From Brevibacillus borstelensis (GTDB lineage Bacteria > Bacillota > Bacilli > Brevibacillales > Brevibacillaceae): a stretch of 64,000 nucleotides of DNA. Shown here one piece after another: positions 1-7,352 of this stretch. The translations under genes and the position numbers were made by a program. Where the stretch lies: positions 1-64,000 of the forward strand of contig NZ_RHHO01000017.1 of assembly GCF_003710865.1 (NCBI RefSeq), given 5' to 3'. The notes below the pieces were generated by a model. It was given only the letters and a program-made list of their open reading frames with translations. It did no database searches and had not been told where the DNA came from. Position 1 is the stretch's first letter. The number at the start of each line of letters is the position of its first letter.

Positions 1-85
1 TTCAGTTCTCTACTCTACAACGCGCTCAAGCAGGCAAGGCAGAGTACGTCCCATGCATATCTTCTCATCATATGAACGTCCCCAT

Positions 86-115
86 TTGACAATAATCCCC
101 ATCATCGAGTACACT
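86..115 (+). promoter_or_regulatory. Promoter for the TetR/DUF4180/SUMF1 cluster
   Basis: A TTGACA box (86-91) and TACACT (110-115) are separated by 18 bases, a good vegetative sigma promoter. An inverted repeat, ACTCTTTTT (113-121) and AAAAAGAGT (141-149), lies over the presumed transcription start and could be the operator of the TetR protein that follows. The operator role is inference. No gene is seen in bases 1-165. Confidence 0.55.
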
Positions 116-165
116 CTTTTTATTCTGACTGTTCGGTATAAAAAAGAGTAAGGTGAAGTGAAACA

Positions 166-819
166 ATGCCCAAAGTAGGAATGGAACCAAAGCGTCGAGC
201 AGAGGTCATCAACGCCACGCTCACCTGCATTAGCAAGCACGGGATTGATGGCATGACTTTGGAAAAGGTCGCGGAGTATGCCGGCTGCTCAAAAGGGGTG
301 GTCACCTATTATTTCAAGAACAAGGATACGCTGACGATTGAAGCCTTTAAAGCATTTCTGGCGTATTTTGGTCTGAAAATTGAAGCAGAAATGGAAAGCA
401 CGATGACAGCCAAGGAAATGATTGACGTTACTCTGAAGCATATCCTCCCGACTTACCGTGATGACGAAGGGAAAAGCATGAATGTTTCTCAGTTGGATGG
501 CATTGAAAAAATGTATATCCCATATGAAGACAAAGCCAAGCTTTTTTTGCAGTTTTTTTCAAAAGCCGCGCTGGATCGCAATTTGCAGGAAGTCGTATCC
601 GAGAGCTATTCAAATGATCTTCATGGCATTGCCAAGATTTTTGATTACGGCAACAGAACGGGACATATGTCTGTAGAAGATCCCAAAAGCGCAGCGTATG
701 GACTGCTGGCGATGGTAGTAGGTCTCAGCTTCTTTCGAGTGGCGGGCATTCCGACCGTAAATGGCGAAGACAACCGATACATTTGTGAGGAATACGTGAG
801 AAGGCTTGCCAAGGAATAA
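166..819 (+). CDS. TetR/AcrR family transcriptional regulator
   Basis: A 217-residue one-component repressor. The N-terminal TetR DNA-binding domain (about residues 8-60) shows the usual helix-turn-helix, with GMTLEKVAEYAGCSKG followed by VTYYFKNKDTL; this form resembles the BetI-like branch. The C-terminal two thirds is the helical ligand/dimer domain, and its ligand cannot be told from sequence. The ATG is preceded by AAGGTGAAG at a suitable distance. It heads a tight same-strand cluster with the DUF4180 and SUMF1-like genes, so it probably regulates that cluster, perhaps through the inverted repeat just upstream. Confidence 0.9.
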   Translation: MPKVGMEPKRRAEVINATLTCISKHGIDGMTLEKVAEYAGCSKGVVTYYFKNKDTLTIEAFKAFLAYFGLKIEAEMESTMTAKEMIDVTLKHILPTYRDDEGKSMNVSQLDGIEKMYIPYEDKAKLFLQFFSKAALDRNLQEVVSESYSNDLHGIAKIFDYGNRTGHMSVEDPKSAAYGLLAMVVGLSFFRVAGIPTVNGEDNRYICEEYVRRLAKE

Positions 820-848
820 GCAGTCAAAGCAAAACGAGGAGGAGATAT

Positions 849-1217
849 ATGAAAATAGCGAAAATCGAAGCAGGCGGGGCGGATGTTGCCATTGTGAGCA
901 GCAGCGAGATCGTTATAGAGGATGTGCAGTCGGCATTGGATCTTATTGCAACTGTTCATTACGAGACAGGCTGCGATCGCATCATTCTAAACAAGTCTCT
1001 GGTAAGCGAAAGCTTTTTCGATTTGAAAACACGCCTGGCGGGCGAAATCCTGCAGAAGTTCATCAATTACCGCGTGAAGCTTGCCATCGTCGGAGATTTC
1101 TCTGTGTATTCAAGCAAGAGCTTAAAGGATTTCATCTATGAATCCAACAACGGAAAGGATATCTTTTTCCTGCCGACAGAAGAACAAGCGATTGAGAAGT
1201 TAAGCAGGCTGGAGTAG
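849..1217 (+). CDS. DUF4180 domain protein
   Basis: A 122-residue soluble protein of the DUF4180 type. Recognisable stretches are the opening strand MKIAKIEAGG, the centre ETGCDRIILNKS, and the region around KLAIVGDFSVYSSKSLKDFI, with a C-terminal LPTEEQAIEKL segment. The fold appears alpha/beta. No enzymatic function is established for this family to my knowledge. A strong ribosome site, GAGGAGGAG, sits four bases before the ATG, 29 bases after the TetR gene, so the two are probably co-transcribed. Confidence 0.8.
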   Translation: MKIAKIEAGGADVAIVSSSEIVIEDVQSALDLIATVHYETGCDRIILNKSLVSESFFDLKTRLAGEILQKFINYRVKLAIVGDFSVYSSKSLKDFIYESNNGKDIFFLPTEEQAIEKLSRLE

Positions 1218-1253
1218 AAGACAGAGCGGGCGGAAGGGGGGTGTCAGTCAATC

Positions 1254-1925
1254 ATGCGACATAGTCATGCTGAGTATCCGATGGTGAAAATTCCTCGGGG
1301 TCATATTCAATTAAGAGATGATCGCAAGAAAACGACATGGACGGTAAAAGTGAATTCGTTTTTGCTCGCAGCGGTTCCCGTGACGCATGAGCTATATTTC
1401 TCGATTATGCAAGAGACAGCCGGAGCTAATGACTCGCCTCAGACTCCCGTTGTAGAGGTCTCCTGGAATGATGCGGTATTATTTTGCAATTTGCTTTCTC
1501 AGCTATCGGGCCTGCAGGAATGTTACTCGATAAGTGATGATGGTGGGAGTGTCGTCTGCAACTGGGAGGCGGATGGTTATCGTCTTCCCACAGAAGCGGA
1601 ATGGCAGTACGCATGCAAGGCAGGAGCTGCCGGGTATCGGTATGGAGAGCTTGATAAGATCGCATGGTATCGTGGAAATTCTGGCGGCATGGCTCGCGAG
1701 GTAGGAAGTAAGGCGCCAAATGCGTGGGGGCTCTATGATATGATCGGAAACGTGTGGGAATGGTGCTGGGATCTCTATGATGAGAATGTATACGGTTCCT
1801 ACAGAATTTTCCGCGGTGGCAGTTGGGCAGAAGAGGCTAGAGGCTGCGGAGCGACATGCCGACGCCGCAGTCACCCTACGTTTCGCATTGATGACCTCGG
1901 TTTTCGTCTTGCCAGGTCCGTGTGA
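1254..1925 (+). CDS. SUMF1/FGE-sulfatase domain protein
   Basis: A 223-residue protein that is almost entirely one formylglycine-generating-enzyme-like domain. Typical family blocks are visible: VTHELYF near the start, EVSWNDAVLFCN, YRLPTEAEWQYACKAG, NAWGLYDMIGNVWEWCWD, FRGGSW and the terminal LGFRLARSV. The two cysteines near the end occur as CGATC after the GGSW block. This does not match the C-x4-C pair I associate with true formylglycine-generating enzymes, so catalysis on sulfatases is doubtful, and no sulfatase gene is seen nearby. It may instead belong to the broad group of SUMF1-fold modifiers. The ribosome site AAGGGGGG is followed by about twelve bases to the ATG. Last gene of the TetR-led cluster. 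Confidence 0.85.
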   Translation: MRHSHAEYPMVKIPRGHIQLRDDRKKTTWTVKVNSFLLAAVPVTHELYFSIMQETAGANDSPQTPVVEVSWNDAVLFCNLLSQLSGLQECYSISDDGGSVVCNWEADGYRLPTEAEWQYACKAGAAGYRYGELDKIAWYRGNSGGMAREVGSKAPNAWGLYDMIGNVWEWCWDLYDENVYGSYRIFRGGSWAEEARGCGATCRRRSHPTFRIDDLGFRLARSV

Positions 1926-1955
1926 GGCGGCAAATGAAGTAACCCCTGCCTCTTA

Positions 1956-2215
1956 CTAAGGGGGAGGGGTTGGTGGGCATGAAGCTGCATCAATAAATCT
2001 GGGATCGATTCCGTAAAACACCCAAGCAAATCCATTCCATCTATAACCGGAAAATTCGCCGTACTCTACTCGCGTTGGATAAAACCAAAACCTATCCCAT
2101 TGATAAGCCACACAAAAGTGAACGCATATAAACAATCAACAATATAGGAAACAGCAGGTTTTGGAGGGATCGTTCCAGGCGGCGGTGAAGAAGGTCCTTG
2201 GACTGGATAAGCCAT
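1956..2215 (-). pseudogene. Small proline/aromatic-rich protein, frameshifted
   Basis: Too short for standard ORF calls. On the minus strand a good ribosome site (GGGAAGGAG) precedes an ATG at 2215, opening MAYPVQGPSSPPPGTIPPKP and reading to VWLING. The frame then breaks at a CCC run (2096-2098 on the plus strand). One base later the reading continues as FWFYPTRVEYGEFSGYRWNG, then FAWVFYGIDPRFIDAASCPP, ending at TAG (1956-1958). This matches my recollection of a small Bacillales family (often labelled 'transporter' or hypothetical) with PG.I..C.Y, WL.NG..FW and GWRWNG blocks. Restoring one G (GGGG for GGG) repairs the whole gene, so this is either a recent loss or a homopolymer sequencing error. 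Confidence 0.6.
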
Positions 2216-2388
2216 TTTTCTTACACTCCTTCCCAGTTCTCAGCAGCATTATATTCCGGGAATGAAAAATAGACTCATGACAGGGTGAATAAAAGGACCT
2301 ACATAATGGGTTTGGTTATTGGTCAAGCATGTAACAAACGGTAATTATAGAAAGTACGATGGGAGCTTCCCGAAAAAGCGATAAAAAA
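2216..2388. other. Intergenic, no gene seen
   Basis: Between the frameshifted small gene and the terminator of the next minus-strand fragment I find no convincing coding stretch or ribosome site facing a usable frame. Confidence 0.4.
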
Positions 2389-2410
2389 CCCTCGGAATAA
2401 CCCGAGGGCC
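2382..2410 (-). terminator. Rho-independent terminator of the cadherin-like fragment
   Basis: On the minus strand a CCCTCGG stem (arms 2389-2395 and 2402-2408, six-base loop) is followed by TTTTTTAT. It ends the minus-strand fragment that stops at 2426. Confidence 0.75.
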
Positions 2411-2425
2411 GTTGATGGAGGGAAG

Positions 2426-2730
2426 TTATCTACAAATGATAAGCCACTTGCTGGATACTGTGCCGCCTTTACCGTCGTGAGCTGTAACGGTAATCGTTAT
2501 CGTACTTCCTACTGTTTGTTTTGGAAATCTCGCAGATAAATTGGTTGGATAAGCAGTAACAGAGACTGATGGATCATCCGATTCGGCTGTAAATGTAAGT
2601 TCATCTCCGTCGGGGTCCAAAAAAGCAGAGTAAGTTGGACCTAAAGTCCCCTCGGCATATTGATTTATATAAGTTACTTCCAGGACTCCATTATGATCTT
2701 GAACGACAGGAGGTCGATTGCTATTCTCGA
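2426..2730 (-). pseudogene. C-terminal remnant of a cadherin-like surface protein
   Basis: The minus-strand frame from about 2730 to a stop at 2426 reads NRPPVVQDHNGVLEVTYINQ and then FLDPDGDELTFTAESDDPSV, AHDGKGGTVSSKWLIICR. The NRPPVV opening, the DPDGDELTF block and the TVTAHDGKGGT ending are classic for a bacterial cadherin-like or Ig-like domain of a large secreted or surface protein. There is no start codon or ribosome site. Upstream the frame runs into TAA at about 2738, exactly where group II intron-like sequence begins. A good terminator follows. I read it as the last domain of a once larger gene that lost its 5' part. Confidence 0.65.
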
Positions 2731-2806
2731 CTTATCCCCTTCTCTTTGTGAGGGTTTCGTTCGAGCATACACCGTGCGGGCGACTTTCATCGCACACGGC
2801 GTTCCA
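2731..2806 (-). mobile_element. Group II intron 3' end remnant (domain V/VI)
   Basis: On the minus strand, from about 2806 down, the sequence runs GCCGTGTGCGATGAAAG and TCGCCCGCACGGTG. This folds as CCGTG/CACGG plus GCGA/TCGC arms, a GAAA loop and a two-base bulge, the shape of group II intron domain V. Purine-rich sequence ending AGGGGATAAG (possible domain VI and 3' splice end) follows and abuts the cadherin-like remnant. No reverse transcriptase reading frame survives upstream of it. Identification is by motif memory. Confidence 0.5.
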
Positions 2807-2810
2807 TCAA

Positions 2811-3183
2811 CGGATAAGACAGATACTTTACAACGGGCAATTTAATCGTACAACGCATATTGCTTGATTTACAGTTTTTGTTGTCGACAAAAAACGTCGG
2901 CTTGTAACAACTCACGATTAAATGGAGAGGTTCTGAATACTCATGAACTGGCCAAAGACCGCGAGTTCGTCATTGGCGCAGGGAAGGAGGCGTGCGATGA
3001 CACGAATCCTTGCTCAGTAGACCCCCTTTGAAGGCGGTGTGCTTTGGAATACGGTGAAAAACAGACCGTAACCCTTTGCGAGGACGGTCATTCCATTTGA
3101 TTAAACCGCTGTGACCGTGGCAACAACCAGCGCCAGCAGCGCTACTATAGGCGCAAATTGATGAAGAATCGGTCATTGCTGAA
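2811..3183. other. Degraded intergenic DNA
   Basis: Short broken frames occur, such as ELAKDREFVIGAGKEACD on the plus strand from about 2945 and RCDRGNNQRQQRYYRRK from about 3105. Each is interrupted by stops and neither is recognised. With the adjoining intron and surface-protein remnants, this looks like worn-down mobile or accessory DNA. I would not call a gene here. Confidence 0.4.
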
Positions 3184-3238
3184 TTGTTTCATAGCGAATC
3201 CTGGTATATAATAGGGAACTAATTGATGAATCACTAAC
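3184..3238 (+). promoter_or_regulatory. Promoter and operator A of the TetR gene
   Basis: TTGTTT (3184-3189), 17 bases, TATAAT (3207-3212). Site A, CTAATTGATGAATCACTAAC (3219-3238), covers the presumed start of transcription and is an inverted copy of the palindrome found four more times around the next two genes. Position over +1 fits autorepression. Confidence 0.65.
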
Positions 3239-3262
3239 CAGTAAAAAGTGAGGAGAAATCCG

Positions 3263-3784
3263 ATGTCGAAATCAGAGACGACTTCAGTGAATCGCAGGAC
3301 GGAGATCATATCTGCAGCCATCGAGGTATTTGCAGAGATTGGATACTACAGGGCAACGACAGCACAAGTCGCGAAACGAGCCGAAATATCGCAGCCGTAC
3401 ATTTTTCGCTTTTTCTCGACCAAAGAAGCGTTGCTGCTTGCAGCATTGGAGGTATCCTGGATGCGGGTGATCGATTCCTTCCGCAAGGTCGTGGGGTCTG
3501 CGTCGCCGGAGCATCTGGAGACAGACCTGATCCAGGCTTATGATGAAATTTTGAATGCGTACCGGAATGAAATACTGCTTCAGATGCAGGCGCAGACGAT
3601 TCAAGAAGACTCGATCCGCGAAGCGATGCGAAATGGATTCGGGGAGGTTCGCCGCATCGTTTTGGAAGCCTTCCGTGCTGCCGGCATTCCAAATCCGGAA
3701 GAACGAACAATGCTGTTCCTGGCACGGGGGATGCTGTGCAACATCTCGACAGCGCTGAACATGCCCGAATTGAAGGAATTTTGA
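3263..3784 (+). CDS. TetR/AcrR family transcriptional regulator
   Basis: A 173-residue repressor. The TetR helix-turn-helix occupies about residues 12-58, with EVFAEIGYYRATTAQVAKRA followed by EISQPYIFRFFSTKEALL. The rest is a short helical ligand domain ending in MPELKEF. I place the start at the ATG at 3263 because AGGAGA lies seven bases before it; a GTG fifteen bases earlier overlaps that ribosome site. Five copies of a shared imperfect palindrome flank this gene and the following epimerase gene, so the protein very likely represses both. Confidence 0.9.
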   Translation: MSKSETTSVNRRTEIISAAIEVFAEIGYYRATTAQVAKRAEISQPYIFRFFSTKEALLLAALEVSWMRVIDSFRKVVGSASPEHLETDLIQAYDEILNAYRNEILLQMQAQTIQEDSIREAMRNGFGEVRRIVLEAFRAAGIPNPEERTMLFLARGMLCNISTALNMPELKEF

Positions 3785-3808
3785 AGGGGGGGAAAGATTT
3801 TGCGAAAG

Positions 3809-3941
3809 TTGTGATTGACTGATCAATTACAACGTGATACATTGTCTTTAAGTTAGTGATTGATCAATTACAAATAACGAAATCGAATAGCTTGCTGATG
3901 ATCAATTTAGCTAGTCCGATAGTTAGTGATTAATCGATAAC
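3809..3941 (+). promoter_or_regulatory. Promoter with operators B, C and D before the epimerase gene
   Basis: TTGACT (3815-3820), 17 bases, TACATT (3838-3843). Site B (3809-3832) is TTGTGATTGA-ctga-TCAATTACAA, a near-perfect dyad overlapping the -35 box. Site C, GTTAGTGATTGATCAATTAC (3852-3871), and site D, GTTAGTGATTAATCGATAAC (3922-3941), follow. All share GTGATT-N-ATC-AAT-AC with site A. Binding by the adjacent TetR protein is inference. Confidence 0.65.
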
Positions 3942-3963
3942 AAAAACAAATGAGGTGATCCCA

Positions 3964-4932
3964 TTGGAAAAAGCGATTGTTGTAGGAGCAACTGGCGGTA
4001 CAGGCGCTGCGATAACGGAAGAGCTAGTGAAACGGGGCATTCGTACGGTGGCTTTCGGAAGATCTTTGCAGAAGCTGGAGCGGCTGAGGGACAGACTCGG
4101 CAATCCGGAGAATCTCACGCTTGCGGCAGGGGATGCTTTTCGTCCGTATGACATCGTCAGGGCTGCGGAAGGTGCGGATGTCCTGTTTCATTGTGCGAAT
4201 GTGCCGTATCACGAGATGGAGAGCAAGCTGCTTCCTCTCGGCGAATCGGTGATGGAGGCAGCGGGCCAGCTAAGCTTGAAGGTAGTCGCCATCGATGGCA
4301 TTTATCCCTATGGCAGAAGACAGATGGAGCGGGTGACCGAGGATCATCCGAAGCAGCCTCATACGAGAAAAGGGAAGACAAGGCTTGCGTATGAGCAAAT
4401 GCTGTTCGACAGCCGGTGGAAGCGGGCCAGGGTAATGATCGTCCGTTTGCCGGATTATTATGGTCCCACCGCGAACGAGGCTTCCTATCTGGGCTCTACG
4501 CTCGAAGCAATTGCGGCTGGCAGGATGGCTTTTTTCATCGGAAACATGCGTGTTCCCCGGGAGTACGTTTACTTGCCGGACGCGGCATTCATGATCGCGG
4601 AGCTGGCCGCCAAGGAAGAAGCCTATGGGGAGAATTGGAATATACCGGGGGCAGGCCTGATTTCGGGAAAGGAGATCGTGCGAATCGCCAGGCAGGCAAG
4701 CGGAAGCTCCAAACCGGTTATACCTCTCGGCAGAGGAGGGCTGGCATTGCTTGGGATGTTCGTACCGGTGATGAAGGAGGTAATCGAGATGCTCTATTTA
4801 ACAGAAGAGCCGCTAGTCTTGAGTGGAGAAAAATACGAGAGCTTGATCGGTCCGATTCGGGCGACAGCTTTTGAAGAGGGTATCGGGAGAACGGTTCGTT
4901 TGCTGCAGGGAAGAAATGGGTCTCTGCAATAG
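3964..4932 (+). CDS. NAD(P)-dependent epimerase/dehydratase-type (atypical SDR) protein
   Basis: A 322-residue Rossmann-fold protein. The dinucleotide-binding loop VVGATGGTGAAIT is at about residues 5-17, DVLFHCANVPYHEM follows at the end of strand 4, and a substrate-side segment (RVPREYVYLPDAAFMIAELA) lies near 200. It resembles NmrA-like or nucleoside-sugar epimerase-like proteins that reduce or bind small molecules; the substrate is unknown. I choose the TTG at 3964 because GAGGTGAT lies just upstream; the in-frame GTG at 3955 is part of that ribosome site. Operators B-D precede it and site E begins right at its stop codon, so it is the main target of the TetR repressor. Confidence 0.85.
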   Translation: MEKAIVVGATGGTGAAITEELVKRGIRTVAFGRSLQKLERLRDRLGNPENLTLAAGDAFRPYDIVRAAEGADVLFHCANVPYHEMESKLLPLGESVMEAAGQLSLKVVAIDGIYPYGRRQMERVTEDHPKQPHTRKGKTRLAYEQMLFDSRWKRARVMIVRLPDYYGPTANEASYLGSTLEAIAAGRMAFFIGNMRVPREYVYLPDAAFMIAELAAKEEAYGENWNIPGAGLISGKEIVRIARQASGSSKPVIPLGRGGLALLGMFVPVMKEVIEMLYLTEEPLVLSGEKYESLIGPIRATAFEEGIGRTVRLLQGRNGSLQ

Positions 4933-4951
4933 TTATTGATTAATCACTAAT
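4932..4951 (+). promoter_or_regulatory. Operator-like site E
   Basis: GTTATTGATTAATCACTAAT begins at the last base of the epimerase stop codon. It is the reverse-orientation match to sites A-D. A site downstream of the gene could support looping with the upstream sites. Confidence 0.5.
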
Positions 4952-5043
4952 GATCAGGTAGAACGAACCGTTAAGGGAAGGCTCTGCACTGACCTGGTAG
5001 AGAGCGGTGTATCGATCCCGCTATATCCTGCCATTTCTATCTT

Positions 5044-5075
5044 AAACGCAGCCGGATGTATGCTGCGTTTATTTA
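5044..5075 (+). terminator. Terminator after the epimerase gene
   Basis: AAACGCAGC (5044-5052) pairs with GCTGCGTTT (5062-5070) over a nine-base loop, followed by a T-rich tail. It ends transcription of the TetR/epimerase unit. Confidence 0.65.
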
Positions 5076-5165
5076 TTTATCAATCTTTTTGGAGCTAAAG
5101 AAAAGCGGGGGTTCTTCCCATGGGCAAAGGTGGCTTTGGAAGACTAGAAAAGATAAAACAAAGGC

Positions 5166-5220
5166 TTGCAAATCTGTGTACAACAAGTTATATTACCATA
5201 TAGTTAGATAATCTAATTAT
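5166..5220 (+). promoter_or_regulatory. Promoter and operator of the MarR gene
   Basis: TTGCAA (5166-5171), 17 bases, TATATT (5189-5194). Immediately after comes the dyad TTAGATAATCTAA (5204-5216). A near-identical dyad stands before the MFS gene at 5806-5818. This fits autoregulation by the MarR protein. Confidence 0.65.
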
Positions 5221-5232
5221 AGAGGTGGAGTC

Positions 5233-5787
5233 ATGGTCAGGAAAAACAGTCATGACCATTTAGCGGATCAGTCCTTGCCAAAGTTAGGCGTTACGCCATA
5301 TTTGGAGCTGATGGACAAAACTGCTTCCAGCAGCACGGACCGGCATTCGGCACATCTGGGGCTGCTGTTGATGTGGCTCGGGGACAACGTTTTAGATGTG
5401 ATGGACCTGGAATTGGCGCCCTTTAACATTACCGAGAGCAAATTCGATTTGCTGTTGCTGCTGACGCTTCACGATGGAAGGGAACTGATCACTCCCTCCG
5501 CAATCGCGGAGCGGCTTGGAATCCGTCGCGCCTCTGTGACAGCTTTATTGGATTGGCTGGAAAAGCGCAATTGGATTGCACGGGAGCAAAGCTCTTTGGA
5601 TCGGCGTATGATTCATGTCAGCATTACACCCGAGGGACGGGAGTTGGTCGAAGGTGTTCTTCCCACCTTTTGGTCGGCATGCTCTTCGCTCGTCAGCGAG
5701 CTGGAGCCGGAGGAGCGCAGAGTATTGGAAAAGCTGCTGCTTAGGTTGAATGCTGCTATAGAAAGAAGGCTGGGAGTGGGAAGATAA
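5233..5787 (+). CDS. MarR family transcriptional regulator
   Basis: A 184-residue winged-helix regulator. The core (about residues 65-150) has SAIAERLGIRRASVTALLDWLEKRNWI as recognition helix and DRRMIHVSITPEGRELV as the wing, both typical of MarR. An N-terminal extension of about 50 residues precedes it. The gene is followed by an MFS exporter on the same strand, a common arrangement in which MarR represses its own gene and a drug pump and is released by the pump's substrate. The ATG has GAGGTGGAG at proper spacing. Confidence 0.92.
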   Translation: MVRKNSHDHLADQSLPKLGVTPYLELMDKTASSSTDRHSAHLGLLLMWLGDNVLDVMDLELAPFNITESKFDLLLLLTLHDGRELITPSAIAERLGIRRASVTALLDWLEKRNWIAREQSSLDRRMIHVSITPEGRELVEGVLPTFWSACSSLVSELEPEERRVLEKLLLRLNAAIERRLGVGR

Positions 5788-5805
5788 ATTTTTTTCTGCT
5801 AATGA

Positions 5806-5818
5806 TTAGATTATCTAA
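5806..5818 (+). promoter_or_regulatory. MarR operator before the MFS gene
   Basis: TTAGATTATCTAA is a 13-base dyad differing at one position from the dyad before the MarR gene. It lies about 50 bases before the MFS start codon. Confidence 0.6.
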
Positions 5819-5869
5819 CTATATTCATGCATCAGTTTCAAAATCGAAAAAACGAAAAAGAGGTGCACC

Positions 5870-7051
5870 ATGCGCAATTATTCCTTGATGACGGCCGTAT
5901 TATGCTGGTCCGGGATGGTTGTTATGTCAAGTCTCTATGTGACGATTCCGCTTGTTTCCCTATTTGCAGAACAGTTTGGCGCTACCCTTACACAAGCCGC
6001 CGCAACAGGAAGCGTTTTTTCAATCGGTTTTGCGATTGGCTGCCTGATTTACGGTGCGCTGTCCGATAAATACGGACGAAAGCCAATCATCTTTGTCGGG
6101 CTTGTTGTATTGTCGCTGATTTCTTTGCTGCTCGGGACAGTGGATCGTTTTTCATGGGTGCTTGTCCTTCGAGGGCTGCAAGGGGCCGCTGCGGCCACAT
6201 TTTCCCCGGTTGCTTTGGCCTACGCTGTAGAGATGTTTCCGGCAGACAAAAGGGTGACGACAATCGGGTTTATCAGCACAGGATTTCTGGTTGCCGGAAT
6301 CGTCGGACAGGTGGCCAGCGGTTTGATCAGTCAGGCATACGGGTGGAACGCCGTATTTTATACCCTGGCAGCAGTTTACGCCGCTACCGCGATACTCGTT
6401 CAGTGGCTTCTGCCGAAGGGAGAAATTCAGCATCCTCATGCCAATATTTTGGAGCCGTTTCAGCATATCGGAAGACTGTTCAGGCAAAAAAATCTTGTAT
6501 TGTGCTACCTTGTGGCTCTGGTATTGTTGATGTCTTTTGTGAGCATGTATACCGTGCTGGGAAATTACCTGAGCGGGCCTGATTTTGGGCTTGCCAGTCA
6601 GGAAATCCTGTACGTCCGGGCGATCGGTGTTTTCGGCATGCTGATTTCCCCGCTCGCTGGAAAACTGGCGAAAAGATTCGGAGTCCGCACCGTATTGCGC
6701 TTCGCTCTGTTGCTGGCTGTTGCGGGGATGGCTCCCTTGGGAATGACAGACAATTTGCCGCTATTGATCGGGATGTCGCTTATTTTTGTCAGCGGAATCT
6801 CGTTGGCTGTTCCTTCGCTGATTTCTCTCGTTGGTCTGCTGGCAGGCAAATCGCGCGGCATTGCGGTCTCCGTTTATACCTTTGTCCTGTTTGCGGGAAC
6901 AAGCCTGGGGCCGATTTTATCCATTTCATTTATGAAAACGGGCAGCTTCGCGGAGACATTTATCCTGCTTGCACTCGTTCTCGGCATTGGATTGGCGGCT
7001 GCCAGCCTGGTCCGCGAAGACATTCCGAAAGAAATGGATGCCGGGAAGTAA
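5870..7051 (+). CDS. MFS transporter, DHA1-type (drug efflux candidate)
   Basis: A 393-residue integral membrane protein with twelve likely transmembrane segments. The family signature between segments 2 and 3, YGALSDKYGRKPIIF, is at about residues 62-76, and a second half repeat is visible around LAGKLAKRFGVRTVLRF. It resembles YnfM/Bcr-type proton-driven exporters; substrate unknown. AGAGGTG precedes the ATG. It is paired with the MarR regulator through matching operators, which points to inducible efflux of a toxic compound. Confidence 0.88.
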   Translation: MRNYSLMTAVLCWSGMVVMSSLYVTIPLVSLFAEQFGATLTQAAATGSVFSIGFAIGCLIYGALSDKYGRKPIIFVGLVVLSLISLLLGTVDRFSWVLVLRGLQGAAAATFSPVALAYAVEMFPADKRVTTIGFISTGFLVAGIVGQVASGLISQAYGWNAVFYTLAAVYAATAILVQWLLPKGEIQHPHANILEPFQHIGRLFRQKNLVLCYLVALVLLMSFVSMYTVLGNYLSGPDFGLASQEILYVRAIGVFGMLISPLAGKLAKRFGVRTVLRFALLLAVAGMAPLGMTDNLPLLIGMSLIFVSGISLAVPSLISLVGLLAGKSRGIAVSVYTFVLFAGTSLGPILSISFMKTGSFAETFILLALVLGIGLAAASLVREDIPKEMDAGK

Positions 7052-7107
7052 TCACGTTCATGGACACATCCGGGCTTCAACCAATACTCCATCAAAATAA
7101 TCTCAAG

Positions 7108-7131
7108 CGCTTGGAATTCCGAGCGTTTTTT
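7108..7131 (+). terminator. Terminator after the MFS gene
   Basis: CGCTTGG (7108-7114), loop AATT, CCGAGCG (7119-7125), then TTTTTT. A classic intrinsic terminator with one G-T pair. Confidence 0.8.
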
Positions 7132-7163
7132 GTTCTTTCCCGGGGCTGCTGCGGCATGGCATG

Positions 7164-7212
7164 AAAAATCCCTTATGTCTTCATATAGTGAACACGAAAA
7201 GACATGGGATTT
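7164..7212. repeat. Hairpin repeat, copy 1 (AAATCCC...GGGATTT)
   Basis: AAATCCC-tt-ATGTCTT on the left pairs with AAGACATGGGATTT on the right around a loop of about 17 bases. It lies between convergent genes. A second element with the same arms is at 11666-11714, so this is probably a small dispersed hairpin used as a two-way terminator. Confidence 0.55.
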
Positions 7213-7352
7213 GTATGTGGTAGTTCCCTTACTTTTTCCGAGAACGGCCACTGCGACAGATTCGTCGGCGGTTTTTAAGAAAATAAACACCGCCGCCATG
7301 CAGCGCCGCAACGTAGAGCCGGAAGAGGCGCGTGCATGGGATGTTGGCCGGG

